Shown here: positions 7,405 through 16,074 of the stretch, piece after piece
How the letters are laid out: the number at the start of each line of letters is the position of its first letter
How positions within the stretch are numbered: the first letter of the stretch is position 1
Assembly (NCBI RefSeq): GCF_044389085.1
Contig: NZ_JBIRXP010000007.1
Coordinates: 1-64,000, forward strand
Source of the DNA: Isoptericola sp044389085
Lineage (GTDB): Bacteria > Actinomycetota > Actinomycetes > Actinomycetales > Cellulomonadaceae
Reading direction: 5' to 3'
DNA: 64,000 nucleotides
Made by a program: the position numbers and the translations under genes
The notes under the pieces: generated by a model
What the model saw: only the letters and a program-made list of their open reading frames with translations
Told to the model about the DNA's origin: nothing
Database searches by the model: none

Positions 7405-8670
7405 GTGACCCAGCTCGCCCGCCGCCTCGGCACGTCCGACGCCGTCGTCATCGGCCTCTCGTCGATGATCGGCGCCGGCGTCTTCGCCGCCTTCTCCCCT
7501 GCCGCCGCGGCCGTGCTGCCCACCGGCACGGGGGCCGCGCTGCTGGTCGCCCTCGGCGTGGCGGCCGTCGTCGCGTACGGCAACGCGACGTCGTCCGCGC
7601 AGCTCGCGGCGCAGTACCCGGCCTCGGGCGGCACGTACGTGTACGGCCGCGAGCGCCTGGGCCCCTGGTGGGGGTTCCTGGCCGGGTGGGGGTTCGTCAT
7701 CGGCAAGACGGCGAGCTGTGCGGCGATGGCGCTCACCTTCGCCGCCTACGCCGCCCCGCCCGGGTGGGAACGGCCCGTGGCGGCGCTCGCCGTCGTCGCG
7801 CTGACGGCCGTCAACTACCGCGGCGTGACCCGCACCGCGCGGCTCGCCCGGTGGATCGTCGTCGTGGTGCTGCTCTCGCTGGCGGTGACCGTCGCCGTGG
7901 CCCTCGCCGGCGGGCCGGCGGACGCCCTCGGCCCGACGGCGACCCTGGTCGCGACGACCCCGGCGGGCACCGGGGCGGGGCTCTACGGCGTGCTCCAGGC
8001 CGCCGGGCTGCTGTTCTTCGCGTTCGCCGGGTACGCGCGCGTCGCGACGCTCGGCGAGGAGGTGCGCGACCCGGCCCGCACCATCCCCCGCGCGATCGTC
8101 GGCGCGCTGGGCGGCGCCGTCGTGGTCTACGCGGTCGTGGCCGTCACGCTGCTCGCCGCGCTGGGCCTCGCCGGGACGGCCGCGGCCCCCGCGCCGCTGG
8201 CCGCCGCGGTCGCCGGCACCCCGTGGGCGGGCGTCGTCGTGCGGGTCGGGGCCGCGGCCGCGTCCCTCGGAGCGCTGCTCGCCCTGGTCGCGGGCGTGGG
8301 CCGGACGACGCTCGCCATGGCGCGCGAGGGAGACCTGCCGCGACCCCTCGCCGCCGTCCACCCGCGGTATCGGGTGCCGCACCGCGCCGAGGTGGCGGTC
8401 GCCGCCGTCGTCGTCGCCCTGGTGCTCACGGTGGACCTGCGGGGCGCGATCGGGTTCTCCTCGTTCGGCGTGCTCGCCTACTACGCGGTGGCGAACGCCG
8501 CCGCGTGGACGCAGGACGGCGAGCACCGCCGCTACCCGCGGGCGCTCCAGGCCGTGGGGCTGGTCGGCTGCGTGGCGCTGTGCGCCACGCTGCCGCCGGC
8601 CGCGGTGCTCACGGGCGCCGGGGTGCTCGCCGTCGGGCTGCTCGTGCGGTGGGTGCGCGTGTCGCGGTGA
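7405..8670 (+). CDS. APC family amino acid permease
   Basis: A 421-residue membrane transporter with about 12 hydrophobic helices. The first helix carries GLSSMIGAGVFAAFSPAA, the APC-superfamily substrate-site signature, and FAGYARVATLGEEVRDPARTIPRAI is the conserved segment after helix 6 in the APA/YfnA-like groups. The GTG at 7405 (VTQLARRLGTSDAVVIGLS) gives the short cytoplasmic N-terminus usual for the family. It is divergent from the TetR exporter operon and may share its operators. The substrate is unassigned. It converges with the carotenoid operon end at 8708. Confidence 0.87.
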   Translation: MTQLARRLGTSDAVVIGLSSMIGAGVFAAFSPAAAAVLPTGTGAALLVALGVAAVVAYGNATSSAQLAAQYPASGGTYVYGRERLGPWWGFLAGWGFVIGKTASCAAMALTFAAYAAPPGWERPVAALAVVALTAVNYRGVTRTARLARWIVVVVLLSLAVTVAVALAGGPADALGPTATLVATTPAGTGAGLYGVLQAAGLLFFAFAGYARVATLGEEVRDPARTIPRAIVGALGGAVVVYAVVAVTLLAALGLAGTAAAPAPLAAAVAGTPWAGVVVRVGAAAASLGALLALVAGVGRTTLAMAREGDLPRPLAAVHPRYRVPHRAEVAVAAVVVALVLTVDLRGAIGFSSFGVLAYYAVANAAAWTQDGEHRRYPRALQAVGLVGCVALCATLPPAAVLTGAGVLAVGLLVRWVRVSR

Positions 8671-8707
8671 TCCGGCGCGCCGCCGGCCCGCCGCCCTCGG
8701 CCGCCGC

Positions 8708-9622
8708 TCAGAGCCACCCCAGGCTCACGGCGATGAGCAGCTGGGTCACCAGGAAGCCGGTGACGAGGTTGAGCCACAGGAAGCGCCGCCAGCCGGCGTG
8801 CGCCTCCTCGCAGCGGTCGTCGGTCAGGTTCCGGAACCCCGCGATGCTCGCGACGTACGGGACGACGAGGACGGCCGCGAGCGCGGCGGGCCAGCCCGCC
8901 AGGAGCAGGACGGCGCCGGCCGCGACGTAGGCCGCCATCGCCCCGCGCACGGTGCGGGCCGCGCCCAGCCAGGTGGCCACGGAGCCGATCCCGGCCGCGC
9001 GGTCCGCCTCGACGTCCTGCACCGCGCCGAACGCCTGCGACGCCATGCCCCACAGGAAGAACGCCGCGAGCACCGCGACCACGGGGCCGGTGAGGGCGCC
9101 GCCCGCCAGCGCGAGGCCGAACGCCGCCGGGCTGACGAAGTGGGTGGCCGACGTGGCCGAGTCGAGCACCGGGCGCTCCTTGAACCGCAACCCCGGCGCG
9201 GAGTAGGCGACGACGGCGAACACGCTCACCGCGAGCACCGCGGTCGAGGCCGCGGACCCCACCACGACGAGGTACACGAGGAACGGGACGTTCGTGAGCA
9301 CGGCGGCGCGCACGGTGAGGCGGTGCCACCGCCGCGACAGCACCACGCCCTCGATGCCGCCCTTGCGCGGGTTGCGCAGGTCGGACTCGTAGTCCCAGAC
9401 GTCGTTGAGCCCGTACATCAGGAGGTTGTACGGGACAAGGAAGTAGAGCGTGCCGACCACCAGCTCCGCGACGCCCATGCGCCCGGCGCCGCCCGCCAGC
9501 AGGTAGGCCGCCGCGAACGGGTACGCCGTGTTGATCCAGCTCACCGGCCGCGACGACCCCACCACCTGCCGCAGCGCGGCCGCCGGCCCCGCCGTCTGCC
9601 CGCCGGCCACCGGCGCCGTCAC
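8708..9622 (-). CDS. crtEb: Lycopene elongase / UbiA prenyltransferase (CrtEb)
   Basis: A 304-residue UbiA-superfamily membrane prenyltransferase that adds C5 units (DMAPP) to lycopene to make C45/C50 intermediates such as flavuxanthin. The two Asp-rich Mg-diphosphate motifs are NDVWDYESD and DVEADRAAG, and the rest is hydrophobic helices. It is the last gene of the crt operon; its GTG start overlaps the crtYf stop by 4 bp. Together with the split C50 cyclase genes upstream, this predicts a decaprenoxanthin- or sarcinaxanthin-type pigment rather than a C40 carotenoid. Confidence 0.9.
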   Translation of the reverse strand: MTAPVAGGQTAGPAAALRQVVGSSRPVSWINTAYPFAAAYLLAGGAGRMGVAELVVGTLYFLVPYNLLMYGLNDVWDYESDLRNPRKGGIEGVVLSRRWHRLTVRAAVLTNVPFLVYLVVVGSAASTAVLAVSVFAVVAYSAPGLRFKERPVLDSATSATHFVSPAAFGLALAGGALTGPVVAVLAAFFLWGMASQAFGAVQDVEADRAAGIGSVATWLGAARTVRGAMAAYVAAGAVLLLAGWPAALAAVLVVPYVASIAGFRNLTDDRCEEAHAGWRRFLWLNLVTGFLVTQLLIAVSLGWL

Positions 9623-9948
9623 GCGTCGGCCCCCTGCCGGGCGTCGTGCTCGTCGTCGCCGGCCAGCGCCCACAGCGCGGGCAGCAGGAGCGCCGCCACG
9701 ACCGGCCAGGCGAGGTCCTCGACCGGCGCGAGCCACAGCCGCACGCCCAGGAGGGCCGCGTCGTCGTACCGGAACAGGTCGGCGGAGATCATGAGGCTGT
9801 CGAACACGACGGTCAGCCCCGCGAGCACGACGGCGGCGACCGCCGTCGCCGTCCACCAGCGGGTGCCGAGCCCCCGCACCCGCGTGGCGACCAGCGCGAC
9901 GACGAGCGCCACGGCGACCGCGACCACGGCAAGCCCCGCGTACGTCAT
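9619..9948 (-). CDS. crtYf: C50 carotenoid cyclase subunit (CrtYf-type lycopene cyclase domain)
   Basis: A 109-residue protein with three hydrophobic helices, one half of the heterodimeric C50 carotenoid cyclase. The conserved acidic motif is LAPVEDLAWPVV, corresponding to the P-x-E-(D/E) motif of CrtYc/CrtYd-type cyclases. ATG at 9948 overlaps the stop of the partner gene by 4 bp, matching the usual co-translation of the two subunits. The sequence alone does not decide whether it makes epsilon rings (decaprenoxanthin) or gamma rings (sarcinaxanthin). Confidence 0.88.
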   Translation of the reverse strand: MTYAGLAVVAVAVALVVALVATRVRGLGTRWWTATAVAAVVLAGLTVVFDSLMISADLFRYDDAALLGVRLWLAPVEDLAWPVVAALLLPALWALAGDDEHDARQGADA

Positions 9949-10349
9949 CGGCCCTCCCCGGGCAGGTCGGGCACGGCGTGGAGCGCCGCGCGGTCGGCCG
10001 ACGGGCCGCGACCCACGGCACGGCGCGCCAGCAGCCGTCGCAGGAGCCCGTGCAGCACGAGGGTGAGGTAGCAGAGGAACAGGATGAAGAAGAGCTCCTC
10101 GAGCGGCAGGTGGGGGGCCAGCTCGACACCGGTCATGGCCGCACCGCCGCGGGAGTAGAAGCCCGCCGCGATCGCGGCGAGGTCCCACCCGAGGAACGCG
10201 AGGGCGCCGACGGCGAGGACGACGGCCCCGCGGGCCGGGCGCCCGGACCACAGGACGAGGCGCGCGCGCCGGTCCACGAGGGCCATGCACGCGAGCGCGC
10301 CGAGCAGCAGCGCGAGGTAGAGGAACGAGGTCCAGTGCAGGGCGATCAC
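9945..10349 (-). CDS. crtYe: C50 carotenoid cyclase subunit (CrtYe-type lycopene cyclase domain)
   Basis: A 134-residue membrane protein with about three helices and the diagnostic motif HLPLEELFFILFLCYLTL (the PxEExxF signature of heterodimeric lycopene cyclases). It pairs with the next gene product to cyclise the C50 chain ends. The GTG at 10349 (VIALHWTSFLYLALLLG) overlaps the crtI stop by 4 bp. Gene order crtI-crtYe-crtYf-crtEb is the same as in Corynebacterium glutamicum. Confidence 0.88.
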   Translation of the reverse strand: MIALHWTSFLYLALLLGALACMALVDRRARLVLWSGRPARGAVVLAVGALAFLGWDLAAIAAGFYSRGGAAMTGVELAPHLPLEELFFILFLCYLTLVLHGLLRRLLARRAVGRGPSADRAALHAVPDLPGEGR

Positions 10350-11983
10350 TTCCGGGGGGTGAGGGCCGGGCGGGTCTCGGGGAGCGGGTCGGCGGTCGTG
10401 TCGCCGCGCACCCGCTTCACCGCGAGCTCGGCGCTGATGAGGCACATGGGCAGGCCGACGCCGGGGATGGTCGACCCTCCGGCGTGGAGCAGCCCGGCGA
10501 CCCTCCGCGACCGGTTGCCGGCGCGGAACATCGCGCTCTGGCGCAGCGTGTGCGCCGGACCGAGCATCCCACCCGACCACGACGACAGGTCGGCGGCGAA
10601 GTCGCCCGGGCCGACGGTGCGCCGCACCACGACCCGCTCGCGCAGGTCGGGCACGCCCGCCCACGCGGCGACGCGGTCGATCGCGTCGTCGGCGATGCGC
10701 TCGACGGCGGGGTCCCCCGCGCCGTCCTCGCCGCCCCGGCCCAGGCCGGGGTCGGCCGGCACGGGCACCAGCAGGAACAGGTTCTCGTGCCCCGGCGGCG
10801 CCACGGTCGGGTCGGTGCGGGACGGCGCGCACACGTACACGGACGCCGGGTCGGGCACGCGCCCCTCGGCGATGGCGCCGAAGTTCGCGTCCCAGTCGTC
10901 GGTGAAGAACAGCGAGTGGTGGGCGAGCTGCGGCACGCGGCCGCGCACGCCCAGCATCACCAGCACGCCCCCCGGGCCCGGGTCGCGCCGCGCCCACCAC
11001 CCCGGCGACCGGTCCCGCAGGCCGGGCGGCAGCAGATCCTGCTCGACGTGGTGCAGGTCGGCCGCGGTGACGACGACGTCGGCGGGCGCGTGACGATCGT
11101 GCCCGGCCTCGTCCACCCAGCTCACCCCGGTGACCACGGCCCGAGGACGGCGGGGCCCGGGGATGGGGAGCCCGGTCCGTACCGCCCCCGGGCCGGTCCC
11201 GACGGCCGTGGTCGTGATCGCGGTCGCCCGGGCGCGGGTGCGCAGGGTGACGCCTGCGCCGACCGCGAGCCCGGCGACCGCGTCGACCACGCGTGCGAAC
11301 CCCCCCTGCGGGTATCGCACGCCGCCGTCGAGATCGAGGGCGCTCATCAGGTGGTAGAGGCTCGGCGCCCGGTCGGGGGACGAGCCCAGGAACACCGCCG
11401 GGTAGCCGAGCACCTGGCGCAGCCGCACGTCCTGGAAGTCCGCGGCGACGCGCGAGCCGAGCGACCGGCCCAGCAGCGGCCCCAACCGGTGCAGCCGCGA
11501 CACGACGTCCCGGTGCGCGAACGGCCGCCACGACGCGAACGTCGTGTACAGGAAGCGCCGCAGGGCCAGCGCGTAGGTGTCGTGCGCCGAGTCGAGGTAC
11601 CGGTCCAGCCGCGCGCCCGCGCCCGGCTCGACCGCCTCGAAGGCCGCGACGTTCGCCGCCCGGTCGGGCGAGACGTCCAGCGGCTCCGGGCGCTCCGCGC
11701 CACCGTGCCCCTCGAAGAAGACCCGGTAGGCGGGGTCGAGGCCGACGAGGTCGAGCTCGCGGTCCGCGCTGGACCCCATGAGGCGGAACCAGTGGTCGAA
11801 GACCTCGGGCATGAGGTACCAGGACGGGCCGGTGTCGAAGCGGAAGCCGGACCGCTCCCACGAGCCCGCGCGCCCGCCGGGGGCGTCGTGCCGCTCGAGC
11901 AGCTCGACGTCGTGCCCCTCGCGCGCGAGCAGCCCGGCCGTCGCGAGCCCCGCGATCCCCGCGCCCACGACGACGACCCTCAT
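10346..11983 (-). CDS. crtI: Phytoene desaturase
   Basis: A 545-residue FAD-dependent desaturase that converts phytoene to lycopene. It starts MRVVVVGAGIAGLATAG, the dinucleotide-binding fold, followed by ERHDAPGGRAGSW and FDTGPSWYLMPEVFD, which are characteristic of bacterial CrtI. The C-terminal flavin segment LHAGGSTIPGVGLPMCLISAELA is also conserved. A loop rich in Gly, Pro and Arg around residues 270-290 looks like a lineage-specific insertion. ATG 11983 overlaps the crtB stop by 4 bp; the crtYe start overlaps its own stop. Confidence 0.95.
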   Translation of the reverse strand: MRVVVVGAGIAGLATAGLLAREGHDVELLERHDAPGGRAGSWERSGFRFDTGPSWYLMPEVFDHWFRLMGSSADRELDLVGLDPAYRVFFEGHGGAERPEPLDVSPDRAANVAAFEAVEPGAGARLDRYLDSAHDTYALALRRFLYTTFASWRPFAHRDVVSRLHRLGPLLGRSLGSRVAADFQDVRLRQVLGYPAVFLGSSPDRAPSLYHLMSALDLDGGVRYPQGGFARVVDAVAGLAVGAGVTLRTRARATAITTTAVGTGPGAVRTGLPIPGPRRPRAVVTGVSWVDEAGHDRHAPADVVVTAADLHHVEQDLLPPGLRDRSPGWWARRDPGPGGVLVMLGVRGRVPQLAHHSLFFTDDWDANFGAIAEGRVPDPASVYVCAPSRTDPTVAPPGHENLFLLVPVPADPGLGRGGEDGAGDPAVERIADDAIDRVAAWAGVPDLRERVVVRRTVGPGDFAADLSSWSGGMLGPAHTLRQSAMFRAGNRSRRVAGLLHAGGSTIPGVGLPMCLISAELAVKRVRGDTTADPLPETRPALTPRK

Positions 11984-12957
11984 CGGACCGCGTCCCAGGC
12001 GAGGGCCCTGGCCACCAGCCGCGCCTTGACCGGGCCGGGGACCCGGACGCGCTCGCGCCGGATCGTGGCGGCGGGAGTCGCCGCCAGCCGGCGGGAGAGC
12101 TCCGCGAACAGGTCGTGCGCCACGCGCACGGCCCGCCGCGAGCTGCGCGGCAGCTCGTCGATCGCGACGCGCGCGACGGCCAGGTCGGCGTCGATGTCGG
12201 CGAGCAGCCGGTCCCGGTCGGCGTCGCCGAACGCGTCGACGTCGACCCCCGGGAAGTAGGACCGGCCCCGCAGGTCCGCGTCCTCGGCGAGGTCGCGCAG
12301 GAAGTTGACCTTCTGGAACGCCGCGCCGAGGCGGGCCGCGCCCGGCGCCAGTCGGTCGTACGCGGCGTCGTCGCCCGCGACGAACACCCGCAGGCACATC
12401 AGCCCGACCACCTCCGCCGAGCCGTGCACGTACGCCGCGAAGCTGGCCTCGTCGTGCGCGGACACCGTGAGGTCGGCCCGCATGGACGCGAAGAACGGCG
12501 CCACGAGGTCGTCGCCGATCCCGAACCGCCGCGCGGTGCCGGCGAACGCGTGCACCACGAGGTTGCTGCTGCGTCCCCGCTCCCGCGCCCGCCCGACCTC
12601 GTGCTCGAGCTCGGTCAGCAGGGCCCCGCGCTCGGTGGCGGACAGCCCGGGTCGCGGGTCGTCGACGATCTCGTCGGCCACCCGGACCAGCGCGTAGACG
12701 CCGCGCACGTGGTCGCGCACGTCGTCGCCGAGCAGCCGGCAGGCCCAGCCGAACGAGGTCGAGTAGGCGCGCACCACCACCGCGGCGCTGCGCACGGCGA
12801 CCGCGTCGTAGGTCGGGTCGACCAGCCCCGTGGCCGGGGCGGCGGGGGCGGCGGACCTGGTCAGTGCGGTCCCGGCGGGCGCGGACCCGGCGGGCGCGGA
12901 CCCGGCAGGTGCGGTCCCGGCGGGCGCGGACCCGGTGGGGGCCGTCGCGGCGCTCAT
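11980..12957 (-). CDS. crtB: Phytoene synthase with a repetitive N-terminal extension
   Basis: A 325-residue squalene/phytoene synthase joining two GGPP molecules. The first Asp-rich motif is DEIVDD (residues 95-100), and the second lies in NFLRDLAEDADLRGRSYFP. The catalytic domain begins near residue 45 (GLVDPTYDAVAVRSAAVVVR). Before it is an Ala/Pro/Gly-rich extension of about 40 residues made of APAGS/APAGT pentads, encoded by five 15-bp repeats. An internal start near the catalytic domain would avoid the repeat, but the ATG at 12957 is perfectly placed in an ATGA overlap with crtE. Confidence 0.93.
   Translation of the reverse strand: MSAATAPTGSAPAGTAPAGSAPAGSAPAGTALTRSAAPAAPATGLVDPTYDAVAVRSAAVVVRAYSTSFGWACRLLGDDVRDHVRGVYALVRVADEIVDDPRPGLSATERGALLTELEHEVGRARERGRSSNLVVHAFAGTARRFGIGDDLVAPFFASMRADLTVSAHDEASFAAYVHGSAEVVGLMCLRVFVAGDDAAYDRLAPGAARLGAAFQKVNFLRDLAEDADLRGRSYFPGVDVDAFGDADRDRLLADIDADLAVARVAIDELPRSSRRAVRVAHDLFAELSRRLAATPAATIRRERVRVPGPVKARLVARALAWDAVR
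12865..12939 (-). repeat. Five tandem 15-bp repeats inside crtB
   Basis: Units start at 12865, 12880, 12895, 12910 and 12925, alternating TGCGGTCCCGGCGGG with CGCGGACCCGGCGGG-type versions. On the coding strand they give the pentapeptides APAGT/APAGS. The unit length is a multiple of three, so copy-number change would keep the frame. Confidence 0.85.
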
Positions 12958-14003
12958 GCGGCTCTCGTCACGTGCGAGGCGGTGCCGGCGAGGCGCTCCA
13001 CCAGGACGCCCAGGCCGAGGTCGCGCCCGAGGGCGAGCGCCTCGGCCTCGAGGTCCGCCGCGAGGGTCTCGACGGCGGCGCGGGCCCCGCACGCCGCGAG
13101 CAGCTCGCGGGCGCGCCGCAGCTCCGGCTCGCGGGCGTCGCGGTCGCCGAGGACGGCGTCGAGCTCGCCCCACGCCCACGTGCCGCGGGCGAGCGCGACG
13201 AGCGCGGTGCACTTGCCCTCGCGCAGGTCCGAGGCGTTGCTCTTGCCCGTCACCTCGGGGTCGCCGAAGACGCCGTCGAGGTCGTCGCGGAGCTGGAAGG
13301 CGAGGCCCAGGGCGCGGCCCAGGCGCAGGACGCCGGGCTCCAGGTCGTCACGGCCGGCGAGCACCACGGCGGCCCGCAGCGGGAGCTGGAACGAGTACGC
13401 CGCCGTCTTGCGCTCGGCCGTGCGCAGCACCTCGTCGAGGTCGGCGCACGGCCCGAGGCTGAGCCGGACGTCGGCGAGCTCGCCGTCGGCGGTGAGGTGC
13501 AGGGTCTCGTCGACGGCGTCGAGCAGCCGCTCGGCGGTCGCCGGGGCCGCCCCGCACAGCGCGACGGCCCGCACGGCGGCGACGAGAGCGAGGTCGCCGG
13601 CCAGGATGCCGGCCGCGGCGCCGTAGCCCCGCGCCCGGTCCGCGCCGGCGCCGCGTTCGCGGGCTCGCGCGGCGTGCAGGCCGACGACGTTGGGGCGCCC
13701 GCGCCGGGTCTCGTCGCCGTCGATCACGTCGTCGTGCGCGAGGAACGCCTGGTGGAGCAGCTCGAGGGCGGCCGCGACGCGCACGGCGACGTCCCGCGGC
13801 TCGGGCGGCGCCGCGCCGGCCAGCGCGTCGTAGGCGTCGATCAGGATCCGCGGCCGCAGCAGCTTGCCGCCGCCGCTCGTCGCGCGCACGGACTCCCACA
13901 GCCGGGTGTCGTCCGGACGGTCGCCGGCGGCGAGCAGCCGACCGACGGCATCCTCGACGACCCGGCCCACCGGGTCACCGGTGTCGTGCGACGGGTGCTG
14001 CAC
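12954..14003 (-). CDS. crtE: Geranylgeranyl diphosphate synthase (polyprenyl synthetase)
   Basis: A 349-residue trans-prenyltransferase that supplies GGPP to the carotenoid pathway. The first Asp-rich motif DDVID is at residues 91-95, the second lies in LRDDLDGVFGD (about 238-248), and GKSNASDLREGKCT follows. GGGKLLRPRILI near residue 45 is the substrate-binding KxxR region. The GTG at 14003 has a strong AAGGAGGTG ribosome site. First gene of the crt operon, transcribed away from the MarR gene; the CTAG-rich control region at 14027-14052 lies just upstream. Confidence 0.92.
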   Translation of the reverse strand: MQHPSHDTGDPVGRVVEDAVGRLLAAGDRPDDTRLWESVRATSGGGKLLRPRILIDAYDALAGAAPPEPRDVAVRVAAALELLHQAFLAHDDVIDGDETRRGRPNVVGLHAARARERGAGADRARGYGAAAGILAGDLALVAAVRAVALCGAAPATAERLLDAVDETLHLTADGELADVRLSLGPCADLDEVLRTAERKTAAYSFQLPLRAAVVLAGRDDLEPGVLRLGRALGLAFQLRDDLDGVFGDPEVTGKSNASDLREGKCTALVALARGTWAWGELDAVLGDRDAREPELRRARELLAACGARAAVETLAADLEAEALALGRDLGLGVLVERLAGTASHVTRAA

Positions 14004-14026
14004 GGCCCCACCTCCTTGCTCGGCGT

Positions 14027-14052
14027 TTAGTTAGCCTAGCAAGATACTAGCC
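14027..14052. promoter_or_regulatory. Candidate MarR (CrtR-like) operator between crtE and marR
   Basis: An AT-richer island in the divergent spacer contains TTAGCCTAGCAAGATACTAG, with CTAG cores 10 bp apart. The same elements (GCTAGC and AAGATnACTAGCC) occur at 16075-16101 upstream of the idi/TspO and SDR genes. A CrtR-type MarR repressor controls crt genes in Corynebacterium; by analogy this is its binding site. Confidence 0.5.
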
Positions 14053-14079
14053 GGACGTCTTGTCGCTAGGATGGGGCGC

Positions 14080-14613
14080 GTGACCCAGGAACCCACGGAG
14101 GGCTCCTCCTACTGGTTCGGGGAGTCGGACACGGAGGCGCGCAGCATCCTCGAGGCGCTGCGGACGTTCCGCCGCGCGGACGAGGCCATGCGCCGGCGCG
14201 CCGGCCGCGACATGAAGATGAACCTCACCGACCTGCGCGCCCTCCAGCTCGTCATCGCCCGCGAGCAGCACGGAGACGCGGTGACGCCGCGCGAGCTCGC
14301 GGAGTACCTGTCGATCTCGACCGCCTCCACCACGAAGCTGCTCGACCGCCTCGTGGACTCGGGCCACCTGGAGCGCCGCCCGCACCCGTCGGACCGCCGC
14401 TCGGTGGTCGTCGTCGCCTCCGACGCCGCCCACGCCGAGGTGCGCGAGCGCCTCGCCCCCGTCCACGCCCGCATGCTCGAGATCGCACGGGCGGTCCCGG
14501 CGCGCTCCCGCCCGGCGTTGCGCACCTTCCTCCTCGCCATGGCGGCCGAGGCCGAGCGGGAGCCCGACGACGTCGCGGGCACCGTGGTGGGCGACACGCC
14601 CGCGTCCGCCTGA
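14080..14613 (+). CDS. MarR family transcriptional regulator of carotenoid genes
   Basis: A 177-residue winged-helix MarR protein. The DNA-binding part spans LTDLRALQLVIAREQHG, TPRELAEYLSISTASTTKLLDRLVDSGHLERRPHPSDRRSVVV; flanking helices form the dimer interface. It is divergent from crtE, the same arrangement as Corynebacterium crtR, whose product represses the crt operon and responds to GGPP-type prenyl diphosphates. The GTG at 14080 has GGATGGGG before it; an ATG at 14071 is the alternative. It ends 8 bp from the convergent idi gene. Confidence 0.87.
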   Translation: MTQEPTEGSSYWFGESDTEARSILEALRTFRRADEAMRRRAGRDMKMNLTDLRALQLVIAREQHGDAVTPRELAEYLSISTASTTKLLDRLVDSGHLERRPHPSDRRSVVVVASDAAHAEVRERLAPVHARMLEIARAVPARSRPALRTFLLAMAAEAEREPDDVAGTVVGDTPASA

Positions 14614-14621
14614 CCCCCCGG

Positions 14622-15191
14622 CTATCGCCCGGGCGGCGCGGCCCAGCCCGCCGCGGTCAGCTCGGGCACCTGCGCCACCATCCACGGGCTCACCGCCCAG
14701 GGCGCGACGCCGACCAGCGCCTCGACCTCGTCCGGGCGCACCCACCGCCAGTCCGCCACCTCGTCGGGGTTCGGCTCGGGGTCGCGGTCGACCGTCGCGA
14801 CCAGCACGGGGCAGATCTCGTTCTCGACGACGCCGCCCGCGTCCACGGCGCGGTAGCGGAACGTCGGCAGCACAGGCACGCCGTCGGTCACGACGTCCAG
14901 GCCGAGCTCGTGCCGGCCGTGCCGCAGGACGGCCTGCCCCAGCGACTCGCCCCGCCGGGGGTGCCCGCAGAACGAGTTCGTCCAGACGCCCGGCCACGTC
15001 CGCTTCGACAACGCGCGGCGCGTGACCAGGAGCCGCCCGTCCGGGCGGAACAGGTAGCAGGAGAAGCCCAGGTGCAGCGGGGTGTCCCGGGTGTGCACGG
15101 TCGCGCGCGGAGCGACCCCGCGCGGCGACCCGTCGTCGTCGAGCAGGATCACGTGGTCGGCGACCTCGGCCGCCGTGTCGGGCCCGGTCAT
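14622..15191 (-). CDS. idi: Isopentenyl-diphosphate delta-isomerase, type 1
   Basis: A 189-residue Nudix-fold enzyme that interconverts IPP and DMAPP, supplying DMAPP for GGPP synthesis and for the C5 additions made by CrtEb. The catalytic cysteine lies in WTNSFCGHP (Cys75) and the conserved glutamate segment is VVENEICPVLVA. HLGFSCYLFRPDGRLLVTRRA is the typical N-terminal strand region. ATG 15191 overlaps the stop of the TspO-like gene by 4 bp. Its placement beside the crt operon and the shared operator motif suggest co-regulation. Confidence 0.94.
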   Translation of the reverse strand: MTGPDTAAEVADHVILLDDDGSPRGVAPRATVHTRDTPLHLGFSCYLFRPDGRLLVTRRALSKRTWPGVWTNSFCGHPRRGESLGQAVLRHGRHELGLDVVTDGVPVLPTFRYRAVDAGGVVENEICPVLVATVDRDPEPNPDEVADWRWVRPDEVEALVGVAPWAVSPWMVAQVPELTAAGWAAPPGR

Positions 15192-15997
15192 GCCGCCGAC
15201 CCCGCGGCGTCCCGCCCGCGGAGGGCCCGCAGCCGCAGCACCACCGCCGCGCCGAGCACGACGACGGCCGCGGCCACGGCGCTGGCGGCGGCCGGCGCCG
15301 AGGCGGGGTCGCCCTGTGCACGGGCGACGGCCACCCAGGCCAGCCCCCACGCGATCGCCGCCGCGACGGCGAGCCGGCCCCGGCCGCGCACGGCGAGGGC
15401 GACACCGATCCCGGCGACCACCGCGAGGACCCCCACGGCCCACCAGTCCGCCACCGCGCCGCCGTCGAACCCGGAGGCCGCGAGCGCCGCCGCCACGTTC
15501 GCGACGGTGGCCACGCAGACCCAGCCGAGGTAGAGGCCGAGGGTGCCGTCCACGAGCACGCGTTCCGCGAGCCCGCTCGGCGGCGTCCGGACCAGGAGCA
15601 GGAACGTGCGGGCCAGCAGGGCGAGGAGCACCGCGATGACCAGCACGCTCCCCCACAGCACCCCCGCCTGGACGACGAGGATCCAGGCCGCGTTGAGCAG
15701 CATGGTCGCCGCGACCGGGAGGCGCAGCCGACGCTGCCGCTCGTCGGCGGCGTGGGCGGGCAGCCACTGGAACACCGTGTACCCCGCCAGCCCCAGGTAG
15801 ATGACGGTCCAGATCGAGAAGGCCGGGGACGCCGGGGCGACGAGCGTCGCGTCGGCGGCGAGGGCACCGCCCGCGGCTTCCTCGACCCGGGTACCGCCGA
15901 AGACGCCGACGCCGATCATCGACCCCACCACGCACACCACCAGGCTCACCGTCACCACGACCTGCTGCAGCCGCGGGGCGGCCGTCGCGTCACCCAT
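15188..15997 (-). CDS. TspO/MBR-family-like membrane protein
   Basis: A 269-residue protein with about seven hydrophobic helices. The segment PASPAFSIWTVIYLGLAGYTVFQWLPA is the recognisable TspO/MBR-like signature, and GTLGLYLGWVCVATVANVAAAL follows later. Actinobacterial carotenoid clusters often include such genes; TspO proteins bind tetrapyrroles or other hydrophobic molecules and affect pigment synthesis in some bacteria. ATG 15997 has a GAGGAGGAC ribosome site; starts further upstream lack one. It is translationally coupled to idi. Confidence 0.75.
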   Translation of the reverse strand: MGDATAAPRLQQVVVTVSLVVCVVGSMIGVGVFGGTRVEEAAGGALAADATLVAPASPAFSIWTVIYLGLAGYTVFQWLPAHAADERQRRLRLPVAATMLLNAAWILVVQAGVLWGSVLVIAVLLALLARTFLLLVRTPPSGLAERVLVDGTLGLYLGWVCVATVANVAAALAASGFDGGAVADWWAVGVLAVVAGIGVALAVRGRGRLAVAAAIAWGLAWVAVARAQGDPASAPAAASAVAAAVVVLGAAVVLRLRALRGRDAAGSAA

Positions 15998-16074
15998 CCG
16001 GTCCTCCTCCCGCGTCCGGCACGTCCACGGACGATCGACCGCGGCACCCTTCCACCCTGCCATCGCCCGGCAGA

